A DNA stretch of 27,504 bases from Prevotellaceae bacterium UBA3627 (GTDB taxonomy: Bacteria > Bacteroidota > Bacteroidia > Bacteroidales > Bacteroidaceae): assembly GCA_002373375.1 (NCBI GenBank), contig DFLE01000031.1:1-27504 (forward strand), in the 5' to 3' direction. A program made the position numbers and the translations under genes. Below the pieces are notes generated by a model that was given only the letters and a program-made list of their open reading frames with translations, was not told the origin of the DNA and did not search any database. Shown here piece by piece: positions 1 to 7,738 of this stretch. Within the stretch, counting starts at the first letter, position 1. Every line of letters starts with the position of its first letter.

Positions 1-14
1 ACAAGGTGTTGTGA

Positions 15-137
15 CCATCAGCACAAGGTTATGGCTCAAAATACAACCCGAATGGTGTGGAGATTTTGAGTCATACTATCGGATCACCTTGGATAGATGA
101 AGGAACAATAGTTACTATACATGAACCTCTAAACTGA
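15..137 (+). pseudogene. 3' tail of an unrecognised gene, possibly frameshifted
   Basis: A reading frame of 40 codons ends at the TGA at 135-137 and has protein-like composition (…GYGSKYNPNGVEILSH…), but the same frame has a stop at 12-14. The residues before that stop read more naturally in the neighbouring frame (QGVVTIST, from base 2). This would fit a gene that enters from the left and carries a frameshift near base 25, or simply a chance open frame. No family is recognised. There is no terminator-like hairpin between 138 and 228; that stretch is A+T-rich and leads into the next promoter. Confidence 0.3.
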
Positions 138-228
138 AAAAGGTAAACTCATTCACTATGGCTTTGGTTTACTATACCTTAATTATATATAAGAACATCT
201 AAAATAAGTAAATACCATTGTTATGGTA

Positions 229-259
229 TTGCACAAATACTAAGAAAGGTGTACTTTTG
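229..259 (+). promoter_or_regulatory. Bacteroidetes-type promoter for the GNAT gene
   Basis: TTG at 229-231, a 20-bp spacer and TACTTTTG at 252-259 match the Bacteroidetes housekeeping promoter (TTTG/TTG, about 19-20 bp, TAnnTTTG). The ATG at 266 lies only 6 bp beyond the -7 box, so the transcript should begin at or within a few bases of the start codon. Confidence 0.7.
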
Positions 260-265
260 CAATTG

Positions 266-1213
266 ATGATACGAATTGTCACATACGAGCCGCAATACAA
301 GCAGGACTTTATCAAACTGAACAAGCAGTGGATAGAGACCTGGTTCAGACTGGAGCAGTCTGATCTTGACACATTTGCACATATCGATGACAACATCATC
401 GGACATGGTGGGCAGATATTTCTGGCTATAGACGAAAGCAGACAGGTTGTGGGTTGCTGTGCGCTGAAACCGCATCCTGAATCTGACTGTCACGAGCTGG
501 CAAAGATGGCAGTCTCTCCAGATGCACAGGGAAAAGGCATCGGTCGCCAACTGGGCGAGGCATTATTAGACTATGCCCGCAGTCATGATGTAAAACGAAT
601 CTTTCTCGAAGGCAACACCCGCTTGGAAGCCTCCATTGCTCTTTATCGCAAATTGGGATTCAAGGAGATACCGCTGAAGGATAATGCCTACGAACGTTGC
701 GACATTCTGATGGAACTGTGTCTGGAGAATAAAACAGCGACCATCAGACCGATAGAACAGGAAGATCAGAAGCCGCTTGCCCGTGTGATACGTTCTGTAT
801 TCGAGGAATATGGAGCACCATTGGTGAACACCGTCTATGATGATTCCCGCACATGGCATATATGGGAATCCTTGCAGGGTGTGAATGCCGGATATTGGGT
901 CATCAACGAAGATAGTGAGGTGATGGGGGGCTGTGGTTTCTATCCAACAGAAGGCTTGCCTGAAGGATATGTAGAACTGGTAAAATTCTATCTTTCCCCG
1001 AAAGTTCGTGGGAAGGGGTATGGCTCAAAACTTTTCTCACTGGTCATCAATGAAGCACGGAAAGCAGGCTATACACATCTCTACATTGAGTCTTTCCCGG
1101 AGTTTGCCGATGCAGTGAAGATGTATGCCCGTCATGGTTTTGTGAAACTGCCTTCTCGCCTTGGTCATTCAGGCCATACGGCAACTACAATTCACATGGT
1201 ATTATCTCTATGA
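266..1213 (+). CDS. Tandem two-domain GNAT-family N-acetyltransferase
   Basis: A 315-residue cytosolic protein made of two GNAT folds in tandem, expected to transfer an acetyl group from acetyl-CoA to an amine; the substrate cannot be read from sequence. Domain 1 covers about residues 1-155 and has the acetyl-CoA pyrophosphate-binding signature QGKGIG followed by the ALYRKLGF end motif. Domain 2 covers about 160-315 and has RGKGYG and KMYARHGF. Both cores look intact, so both could bind acetyl-CoA. A longer frame opens at 218, but its first 16 codons overlap the promoter, so ATG 266 (MIRIVTYEPQ) is preferred. It appears monocistronic: own promoter upstream and a terminator at 1323-1343. Family call is firm, function is not. 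Confidence 0.85.
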   Translation: MIRIVTYEPQYKQDFIKLNKQWIETWFRLEQSDLDTFAHIDDNIIGHGGQIFLAIDESRQVVGCCALKPHPESDCHELAKMAVSPDAQGKGIGRQLGEALLDYARSHDVKRIFLEGNTRLEASIALYRKLGFKEIPLKDNAYERCDILMELCLENKTATIRPIEQEDQKPLARVIRSVFEEYGAPLVNTVYDDSRTWHIWESLQGVNAGYWVINEDSEVMGGCGFYPTEGLPEGYVELVKFYLSPKVRGKGYGSKLFSLVINEARKAGYTHLYIESFPEFADAVKMYARHGFVKLPSRLGHSGHTATTIHMVLSL

Positions 1214-1322
1214 CAAACTTCGAAACATTATCTAAATTTGATAATGTTGCTTGATTTGCCATAATCTCGATGTTTTTTATTTCCCTACTGTAGATTTCTC
1301 TACTTTCGGGAGTGATTAAAGG

Positions 1323-1343
1323 GAGGGCTTCGGCCTTCTTTTT
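1323..1343 (+). terminator. Intrinsic terminator with UUCG tetraloop
   Basis: Six-base-pair stem 1323-1328/1333-1338 (GAGGGC with GCCTTC, one G-U pair) closed by a TTCG tetraloop and followed by TTTTT at 1339-1343. It ends the GNAT transcript about 110 bp after the stop codon. Confidence 0.8.
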
Positions 1344-1364
1344 GCATTTCATCAGATTTGAGTA

Positions 1365-1395
1365 TTTGGCAATTCAATAAAAAGTTATACCTTTG
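1365..1395 (+). promoter_or_regulatory. Promoter for the ZIP transporter gene
   Basis: TTTG at 1365-1368, a 19-bp spacer and TACCTTTG at 1388-1395. The ATG at 1402 is 6 bp past the -7 box, again implying a nearly leaderless mRNA. Confidence 0.75.
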
Positions 1396-1401
1396 CTCAC
1401 G

Positions 1402-2184
1402 ATGACAACGACATTGGTTATAGGACTGCTGATTCCGCTGCTGGGCACGATGCTTGGCTCGGCATTTGTTTTTTTGATGAAGGACGAAATGTCGGCACGA
1501 GTACAGAAGTCGCTGTTGGGCTTTGCCTCTGGTGTGATGGTGGCGGCATCGGTATGGTCGTTGCTCATACCCGCAATGGAGATGGAAGCAGACAGCGGCA
1601 AATGGAGCGTTATGCCTGCGGCAGTTGGATTTCTGTTGGGCATCGGGTTCCTGTTGGCACTTGATGATCTCACCCCACACCTCCATGTCGGTTCAGACAC
1701 ACCGGAAGGACCACGTTCGCGCTTGTCGCGCACAGTCATGCTGGCATTAGCAGTTACCCTTCACAATCTGCCTGAAGGAATGGCAGTCGGAGTGGTATTT
1801 GCCGGAGTGGAGCAGGGGGCTGCTGAACTGACTGTAGCATCAGCTATGGCTATCTCGCTGGGCATTGCCATTCAGAACATTCCTGAGGGAGCTATTATCT
1901 CCATGCCGATGCGGGCAGAAGGTAACAGCAAGTGGCGCTCGTTCCTCATTGGCAGTCTGAGTGGTGCTGTTGAGCCACTCGGAGCCATTGCCGTCATTTT
2001 GTTGGCATCGCTGCTGATGCCTGTTATGCCCTATATGCTTGCTTTTGCTGCGGGAGCTATGTTCTACGTTGTTGTCGAAGAACTCATTCCTGAAGCCTCT
2101 GATGGTCAGCACTCCAATCTCAGCACTATTGGCTTTGCCATTGGTTTCGTGCTTATGATGGTACTTGATGTGGTAATGGGTTAA
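1402..2184 (+). CDS. ZIP-family divalent metal transporter (GufA/ZupT-like)
   Basis: A 260-residue polytopic inner-membrane protein with about eight hydrophobic segments, expected to carry Zn2+ and perhaps other divalent cations. The two ZIP signature helices are visible: HNLPEG followed by MAVG in the fourth helix and QNIPEG followed by AIIS in the fifth; the Gln in place of the second His is common in the GufA branch. A histidine-bearing loop (TPHLHVG) lies before the fourth helix, and VEELIPEA lies near the C terminus. A longer frame begins at TTG 1393, but that codon is inside the promoter -7 box, so ATG 1402 (MTTTLVIG) is the start. Stands alone with its own promoter. No metal-responsive operator was recognised. 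Confidence 0.88.
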   Translation: MTTTLVIGLLIPLLGTMLGSAFVFLMKDEMSARVQKSLLGFASGVMVAASVWSLLIPAMEMEADSGKWSVMPAAVGFLLGIGFLLALDDLTPHLHVGSDTPEGPRSRLSRTVMLALAVTLHNLPEGMAVGVVFAGVEQGAAELTVASAMAISLGIAIQNIPEGAIISMPMRAEGNSKWRSFLIGSLSGAVEPLGAIAVILLASLLMPVMPYMLAFAAGAMFYVVVEELIPEASDGQHSNLSTIGFAIGFVLMMVLDVVMG

Positions 2185-2232
2185 TGCCTGTTTGCTGAAA
2201 ACAGACAGAATGTGCTTTATACTGCTTGTTTG

Positions 2233-2264
2233 TTTGGCTATTCTAAATTTTATTAGTATTTTTG
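2233..2264 (+). promoter_or_regulatory. Promoter for the PPC/DUF296 gene
   Basis: TTTG at 2233-2236, a 20-bp spacer and TATTTTTG at 2257-2264. The coding start is 67 bp downstream of the -7 box. Confidence 0.7.
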
Positions 2265-2330
2265 CCGTATAATTCGCAAAGCTACAGTGTTGCAAACATT
2301 GACAGATTAAACATACATAAACGATATACT

Positions 2331-2768
2331 ATGGAATATAGAAAGATTGGCGAAACATACTATGTCCGTATGGATCGTGGAGATGAAATAATAAGTTCCC
2401 TTCTTGAAATTTGCGAAAAGGAATCCATACCGTCTGCTGTTTTCTCGGGGATTGGGGGGTGTCAGAGTGCAGAGCTTCAAGTATTTCTTCCAGAGACAGG
2501 CAGCTTTGAGACAGAGCAGTTAGAAGGTATGCTCGAACTTGTGTCGCTTAATGGAAATGTGGTTAGAGATGAAAACAATAAACTCTTCCATCATACTCAT
2601 GCACTGTTTACATTCAAGAAGGATGAACACGGAATAGCAGGGGGACATCTGAAATCCTCGACGGTTCTATATACTGCAGAAATAGAACTGCGTCCTACTG
2701 TCGGTGGCTCTATTGGCAGGAAGTATGACCCTGAGACGGGAACCGGATTTTGGGATTTTAATGGTTAA
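2331..2768 (+). CDS. PPC/DUF296-domain protein
   Basis: A 145-residue single-domain protein of the PPC family (plants and prokaryotes conserved domain, DUF296). The family pattern is clear: an N-terminal YYVRMDRGDEI strand with the helix SSLLEICEKE, then AVFSGIGGC, the middle LVSLNGNV, and FHHTHALF, whose histidines resemble the conserved pair in bacterial members. In plants the domain occurs in AT-hook DNA-binding proteins; bacterial single-domain members form trimers and their biochemical role is not established. The frame opens at 2262, but that lies in the promoter; ATG 2331 (MEYRKIGETYY) fits the family N terminus. Monocistronic: own promoter, strong terminator 26 bp after the stop. Confidence 0.85.
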   Translation: MEYRKIGETYYVRMDRGDEIISSLLEICEKESIPSAVFSGIGGCQSAELQVFLPETGSFETEQLEGMLELVSLNGNVVRDENNKLFHHTHALFTFKKDEHGIAGGHLKSSTVLYTAEIELRPTVGGSIGRKYDPETGTGFWDFNG

Positions 2769-2793
2769 ATGATTAAGGAGCGTAATTATATGC

Positions 2794-2832
2794 AAAGGGA
2801 CCTGCTAATAATTTGGCAGGTCCCTTTATTGT
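2794..2832 (+). terminator. Strong intrinsic terminator
   Basis: A perfect 12-bp stem (2794-2805 with 2816-2827; AAAGGGACCTGC and its complement), a 10-nt loop, then ATTGT. It ends the DUF296 transcript. The following 2833-3007 contains no gene and only a short G-run (about 2889-2896). Confidence 0.85.
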
Positions 2833-3007
2833 ATGTCTGCTGATTGGCTTTGTCTTGTTAGGGAATTAAGATGATATAAGTAGGGTGACGGGGGGGAAGA
2901 TGTATTGTACAGTAGTGGACGAAGTAGGGAGGTGTCGTGAGAATGAATTGTGTAAAAAGTGAAAAAAGTGACGCAATTTGTAAAACAGAAGTGTCAGAAA
3001 ATCGTCG

Positions 3008-3015
3008 TAACTTTG
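3008..3015 (+). promoter_or_regulatory. -7 box for the flavodoxin/AKR unit
   Basis: TAACTTTG is a perfect -7 element 27 bp before the ATG at 3043. No good -33 box lies at the usual distance; the nearest TTTG (2977-2980) is 27 bp away. The promoter may be weak or activator-dependent. Confidence 0.55.
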
Positions 3016-3042
3016 CAGTGTGAATTAGAAAGAATAATTAAA

Positions 3043-3648
3043 ATGAATATCAGGAGTATCATCACAGCCGTCTTCGGCTTGCTCGTTTCCACGGCATGCA
3101 GCGGCGGCGCAAAACAGGAGAAAGTTATGAATAAGGATTCAAAGGCAATCGTAGTGTTCTTCTCGCATGCGGGAGACAACTACGCAGTAGGAAACATAGA
3201 GGTGGGCAACACCAAGATTGTGGCAGACTATATCACAGAACTGACAGGTGCGGAGCAGTTTGAGATAGTAACCCATAAATATGACGGTATGGCATATAAT
3301 CCACTTATCAAACTGGCACAGGAGGAGGTTGATAAAGGTGAGTTGCCTGAATATGAGGGCGACGTGGACCTAAGTCAGTATGACATAGTGTTCATCGGCG
3401 GTCCGGTATGGTGGGGGACCTATCCGCAGGTTATGTTCACCTTCTTCAAGAAGCATGCTGACGACCTGAAAGGTAAGACAGTAATACCCTTCACTACTCA
3501 CGAGGGTAGCGGACTTGCCAATTGTGTGGAAGATGTGAAGGCGGCCTTCCCTGGTGCTAACGTACAAAAGGGCTTCAGCATCTATGGTCACGAGGTGCGC
3601 ACAGAAAAGAAAAAGGTCGAGAAGTGGTTGAATGGTTTAGGATATTAA
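3043..3648 (+). CDS. Flavodoxin-fold lipoprotein (Flavodoxin_4 type)
   Basis: A 201-residue protein. Residues 1-19 form a lipoprotein signal peptide (MNIRSIITAVFGLLVSTAC) with the lipobox Cys at 19, so the mature protein should be membrane-anchored and exported. The rest is a flavodoxin fold: the first strand and phosphate loop AIVVFFSHAGDNYAVGN with GNTKIVA, the middle IVFIGGPVWWGTYPQ that would cover the isoalloxazine ring, and VIPFTTHEGSG. It is expected to bind FMN and act in electron transfer or as a quinone/nitro reductase; the partner is unknown. The frame can be extended to GTG 2959, but that part overlaps the promoter and would bury the signal peptide. It is followed after 11 bp by an aldo-keto reductase gene, indicating an operon of redox enzymes. 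Confidence 0.85.
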   Translation: MNIRSIITAVFGLLVSTACSGGAKQEKVMNKDSKAIVVFFSHAGDNYAVGNIEVGNTKIVADYITELTGAEQFEIVTHKYDGMAYNPLIKLAQEEVDKGELPEYEGDVDLSQYDIVFIGGPVWWGTYPQVMFTFFKKHADDLKGKTVIPFTTHEGSGLANCVEDVKAAFPGANVQKGFSIYGHEVRTEKKKVEKWLNGLGY

Positions 3649-3659
3649 CGACGAATAAT

Positions 3660-4505
3660 ATGGAATATATAAAACTATACAATGGTGTTCAGATGCCGAC
3701 ATTAGGCTACGGTGTGTTTCTCGTTAGTCCTGACGAGTGTGAACGTTGTGTGAGTGATGCTTTGAGTGAGGGCTATCGTCTGATTGACACGGCACAAGCC
3801 TACCAAAATGAGGAAGGTGTTGGCAATGCCTGGCGCAAGAGCGGCATCAAGCGTGAGGAACTGTTCCTCGTGACAAAGGTGTGGATTTCTAATGCAGGTG
3901 AGGAAAAGGCTGCAAAGAGTATAGACGAGAGTCTGCAGAAGTTACAGACAGACTATATCGACCTGCTGCTCATTCATCAAGCCTATGGCGATGTGTTTGG
4001 CACATGGCGGGCTATGGAAAAGGCCTATCGTGACGGCAAGGTTAGAGCCATTGGTGTCAGCAACTTCCAGGCAGGACGTTTCTTCGATTTTGCCCACTAT
4101 GTAGAACTGAAGCCTATGGTGAATCAGTTGGAGTGCAATGTGCTTACCCAGCAGACAGGCATAGAACCGATACTCAATGAGTTTGGTACCAAGATGATGG
4201 CATGGTATCCTCTCGGTGGCCAGGGCACTGACGGAATTGTGAAAAGCGAATTACTAACTTCTATAGGTGCCAAGTACAATAAGACTGCTGCTCAGGTAGC
4301 TCTTCGCTGGCTCACTCAGCGTGGCATTGTGGCTATTCCCAAATCAAGCCACAAGGAGCGCATGGCACAGAATATCAACATCTTTGACTTCTCGCTGAGT
4401 GACGATGATATGGCAGAGATAGCCAAGATGAACCAACACGACGCAGGCACCAGAGATTTCGGTGACCCGCAGTTCGTAAAGTACTTGATTGAAACATACG
4501 GTTAA
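3660..4505 (+). CDS. Aldo-keto reductase
   Basis: A 281-residue soluble NADPH-dependent oxidoreductase of the AKR superfamily, close in pattern to the bacterial AKR5 group (2,5-diketo-D-gluconate reductase-like). The catalytic tetrad is present: Asp43 (LIDTA), Tyr48 (QAYQN), Lys73 (LVTKVW) and His106 (LLLIHQ). IGVSNF, VNQLECN and the cofactor-binding AIPKSSHKERM are also visible. The length is normal. ATG 3660 is the start; the upstream extension to 3624 overlaps the flavodoxin gene. Located 11 bp behind the flavodoxin lipoprotein gene and very probably co-transcribed with it. Physiological substrate unknown; likely small aldehydes or keto-sugars. Confidence 0.9.
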   Translation: MEYIKLYNGVQMPTLGYGVFLVSPDECERCVSDALSEGYRLIDTAQAYQNEEGVGNAWRKSGIKREELFLVTKVWISNAGEEKAAKSIDESLQKLQTDYIDLLLIHQAYGDVFGTWRAMEKAYRDGKVRAIGVSNFQAGRFFDFAHYVELKPMVNQLECNVLTQQTGIEPILNEFGTKMMAWYPLGGQGTDGIVKSELLTSIGAKYNKTAAQVALRWLTQRGIVAIPKSSHKERMAQNINIFDFSLSDDDMAEIAKMNQHDAGTRDFGDPQFVKYLIETYG

Positions 4506-4520
4506 TACCCCCATACAATG

Positions 4521-4559
4521 AAAGAGATGGTATTCCCGAATAGGGAGTACCATCTCTTT
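4521..4559. terminator. Bidirectional terminator between AKR and RND operon
   Basis: Seventeen-base-pair stem (4521-4537 with 4543-4559, one G-U pair) with a 5-nt loop GAATA. It lies between the converging AKR and RND transcripts and would serve both; a T-containing CTATTTGTAT follows on the plus strand. The 67 bp from 4560 to 4626 hold nothing else. Confidence 0.85.
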
Positions 4560-4626
4560 CTATTTGTATCTACTAAGACCTGAAATCGCCTCTATTCAGA
4601 TCTCTCACCTTGCTATGATACAGATG

Positions 4627-7600
4627 TTATTTGATTTTGTAGAACATGGAGTAGAGCACGGGGATGATGATGAGTACGATGATGGTTCCGGCAATGAGTC
4701 CTCCCATGATGGCAGCAGCCAAGGAACCAAACATGTCATCGAATAGTAGCGGCACCATGCCCAGTACTGTGGTGAGCGATGCCATGGTAACAGGACGCAG
4801 GCGTGATAGCGATGCGTCGATAAGTGCCTGGTGACCGTCCTTTCCGCTCTGCAGTTGCAGACGCATCTCATCGACAAGGACTATGCCGTTTTTAAGCATC
4901 ATGCCTACCAGTCCCAGTACTCCTACGATGGCAACGAAACCGAAGTTCTGGCCTGAGAGGAGCATGGCGGGGATGACACCGACAAAGACGAACGGGATGC
5001 AACAGAAGAGTAGCAACGACGTACGATAGCTCTTGAACAGCCATACCAGGATGCCGAACATGAGTAGTATGGCAAGCGGATAATTAGAGAAGAGGTTTTT
5101 TATTGACATATCGGTAGCTTTCTTCTCGCCGTCCCATGTTACCTCATAGCCAGTGGGTATCTGTAACTTGTCAATCTCCTTCTCCAGTATCTTGCGGGCT
5201 TCTTCTATGCCATAGCCGGGTGCGGGCGCTCCTTCAATGGTGTGTACGCGTTTGCCGTTGTAATGCGGTATGACGGGCTCTTCCCATTCTATATGTATGC
5301 CGTCGCTCACCTCTGCAAGTTGTGCTGTATTGGTAAGCTGCGGCCATTTGCCGTCCTTCATGGCGTGGAGCAGTTGTTCCTTATTGGCTATCTTGCTGAT
5401 GTTGGGCAACATGCTGAACACAGTGGCGTCGTCGAGGCTTGCTTGTGGCTGACCTTTGCCGTCAGTGATATTGACGTAGATGTTGTTTCGTTCAGTGCCA
5501 TTGTGGAACACCCCGACGGGGAGTCCGTCGGTGGTAGACATCAGTGACAGTCCTACATCGGAGCGCGAGATGCCCTTTTGGCGTGCGCTTGACTGGTTAT
5601 AGGCAATGTGCAGGGTGGGGTAGCGTGGCATCCAGTCGCTTGTAACGGGAGCCAAGACTCCCTTCTCACGTACTATGTTCATGGCAGAGTCAGCCAACTG
5701 GTGCAGGACGGCCGGGTCAGGTCCAGTGAAGCGCAGTTCTATAGGGTAGCGCATGAACATAAGGTTATATTTCTTTACCTTGACATAGGCATCGGGATAG
5801 TCTGCAGAGAGTTGCTTCTGCAATTCATCGACGTGCTTATCAAGGGTGCCAGGGTCTGTGAAATCCACTATCAGTTCGCCGTATGCCAGTGATGGCAGTG
5901 CCATGGAGCGTACCAGGTTGTAGCGTCCCGGAGGGGCTCCTATTGACGTGGTGACGTGTGTGACGTAGTCCTTAGCCATCAGTTCCTTGCGCATACTCTC
6001 AAGGTCTGCCTTGACCTGTCGTGGGTCGTGTCCCTCAGGTAACTGATACTCTATATACAGCTGGTCATACACCATGTCAGGGAACAATCCCTGTGGCATG
6101 AGCTGATAGCCCAGTGCGGCACCCAGCAGCAGCAGGAGCATCAGTGACACCGTCCGTTTCGGATTGCGAAGTGACTTGCCGAGTACATCAGAGAGCATAC
6201 GGTGCCAGCGACTGTTATATAGAGCCTGCGTGTTTTGTTCCTGCTGTGTTGTCAGCCATCTCTTGGCAAGCAGAGGCACGAACACCAATGCCAGAATCCA
6301 TGACAGTAAGAGCGATACAGCCAGCACGATGAACATATCACGAACGTAGAGGCCCGTCACGTCGGGACTCATATAGATAGGCAGGAAAGCCAGTATGGCT
6401 ATCAGGGTGGCGCCCAAAAGGGGAATGGCAGTCTTGCGTCCAATGGAAGTGAGTGCCTCCATGCGTGACTTGCCGGCGTGGGTGTCAACCAATATGCCGT
6501 CAACGATGACGATGCTGTTGTCAACCAGCATACCCATAGCCAGGATAAACGAGCCCAGCGACACACGCTGTAGTACGCCGTCAAAATAATACAGCGCAAG
6601 CAGAGTGCCCAGTACTGTGATTACCAGTGTGATACCCAGAATGAGTCCGGAGCGGAAATTCATGCAGAATACGAGCAGCACTATGACCAGCAGCACAGAC
6701 TCTACAAGGTTGAGCAAGAAGGTGCCCAGTGCGGTACTCACGCGCTCGGGCTGATAGAATACCTTTTCACATTTCACACCAGCAGGAAGACGGGTACTCT
6801 CTATCTCCTCTATCTTACTTGAAACCTCTTTTCCAACCTTAATGATGTCGGTGCCTGAGGCTGCGGAGATGCATATACCCAATGCATGCTGTCCGTCGCG
6901 CAGCATTTCTTGACGTAAGGTTTTCTCCTCGTCAAACGCTACGTCGGCAATGTCGCCCAGTCTTATCAGGTCATTCTGGTGTCCCTGTATTACAAGGCTC
7001 TTGATGTCGTCAGGCGTTTGGTAACGGTCATCCACACATACGCGGATGCGGTGGCCGCCACTCAGGAAGTAGCCTGAATAAACGTTGGCATTCTGTCCGT
7101 TAAGCGTGGCAATGACCTCGGCAGGCAATACTCCGAGGTGAGCAAGCTGGTCTTGTCTTAGTGACACATTGATGCAGCGTGGCTTCTTGCCATAGATGTC
7201 AATGCGCCCTACGTCATCAATGGTCTGCAGTTCGCGTTTTATCATGTCGGCATAGGTCTCCAGTTCCTGCGAACTCATACCGTCGCCTGTAATGGCATAG
7301 AACATGCCCGCTACATCTCCGAAATCGTCCTTCACCATATACTGCGCACCCGATGGCAACGTGGTTTCTTCCAGTCTGTTGCGCATGAGCCCCCACTTCT
7401 GCCTTAGCTCGTCGGCAGGCACCTCGGGGTCAAGGGTTATAAGCACATAGCACATGTCGGCATAGCTATAGCTCTGCATTATGCTGATATCCCCGGTCTT
7501 GTTGATGCTCTTCTCAAGAGGGTCGGTGAGCTCCAGCTCCACCTGGTGTGATGAAGCACCGGGATATATGCCCACCACCACGGCCTGTCTGACGACAATC

Positions 7601-7725
7601 TCGGGGTCCTCCAGTTTTGGCATGACATAATACGCCATCAGTCCGCCCAGCGAAAGGATGGCGATGAAAAGAGCCACCAGCCTTTGGTTATTCAGTGCCC
7701 AACGCGAAAAATCTATCTTCATCAT
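4627..7725 (-). CDS. RND-family efflux pump, inner-membrane transporter
   Basis: A 1032-residue proton-driven pump of the HAE/AcrB-like RND superfamily, the inner-membrane part of a tripartite exporter. The architecture is standard: helix 1 near residues 12-32, a large periplasmic domain, a helix bundle from about 335, a second periplasmic domain from about 555, and a final bundle from about 855. Proton-relay residues: helix 4 has GMLVDNSIVIVD with Asp402 and Asn403, where AcrB has two Asp; helix 10 keeps Lys945 (MMLKNGIVLVDE). The Asp-Asn pair occurs in other Bacteroidetes pumps. Start is ATG 7725 or the next codon, 13 bp after the adaptor gene. Substrate range (drugs, bile salts, other toxins) cannot be deduced. 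Third gene of the operon. Confidence 0.92.
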   Translation of the reverse strand: MMKIDFSRWALNNQRLVALFIAILSLGGLMAYYVMPKLEDPEIVVRQAVVVGIYPGASSHQVELELTDPLEKSINKTGDISIMQSYSYADMCYVLITLDPEVPADELRQKWGLMRNRLEETTLPSGAQYMVKDDFGDVAGMFYAITGDGMSSQELETYADMIKRELQTIDDVGRIDIYGKKPRCINVSLRQDQLAHLGVLPAEVIATLNGQNANVYSGYFLSGGHRIRVCVDDRYQTPDDIKSLVIQGHQNDLIRLGDIADVAFDEEKTLRQEMLRDGQHALGICISAASGTDIIKVGKEVSSKIEEIESTRLPAGVKCEKVFYQPERVSTALGTFLLNLVESVLLVIVLLVFCMNFRSGLILGITLVITVLGTLLALYYFDGVLQRVSLGSFILAMGMLVDNSIVIVDGILVDTHAGKSRMEALTSIGRKTAIPLLGATLIAILAFLPIYMSPDVTGLYVRDMFIVLAVSLLLSWILALVFVPLLAKRWLTTQQEQNTQALYNSRWHRMLSDVLGKSLRNPKRTVSLMLLLLLGAALGYQLMPQGLFPDMVYDQLYIEYQLPEGHDPRQVKADLESMRKELMAKDYVTHVTTSIGAPPGRYNLVRSMALPSLAYGELIVDFTDPGTLDKHVDELQKQLSADYPDAYVKVKKYNLMFMRYPIELRFTGPDPAVLHQLADSAMNIVREKGVLAPVTSDWMPRYPTLHIAYNQSSARQKGISRSDVGLSLMSTTDGLPVGVFHNGTERNNIYVNITDGKGQPQASLDDATVFSMLPNISKIANKEQLLHAMKDGKWPQLTNTAQLAEVSDGIHIEWEEPVIPHYNGKRVHTIEGAPAPGYGIEEARKILEKEIDKLQIPTGYEVTWDGEKKATDMSIKNLFSNYPLAILLMFGILVWLFKSYRTSLLLFCCIPFVFVGVIPAMLLSGQNFGFVAIVGVLGLVGMMLKNGIVLVDEMRLQLQSGKDGHQALIDASLSRLRPVTMASLTTVLGMVPLLFDDMFGSLAAAIMGGLIAGTIIVLIIIPVLYSMFYKIK

Positions 7726-7738
7726 GGATTAGTCAAGG

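Noticed and set aside
2959..3042. GTG-initiated extension of the flavodoxin gene
   Set aside because: It crosses the TAACTTTG promoter box and would place 28 residues before a complete lipoprotein signal peptide.
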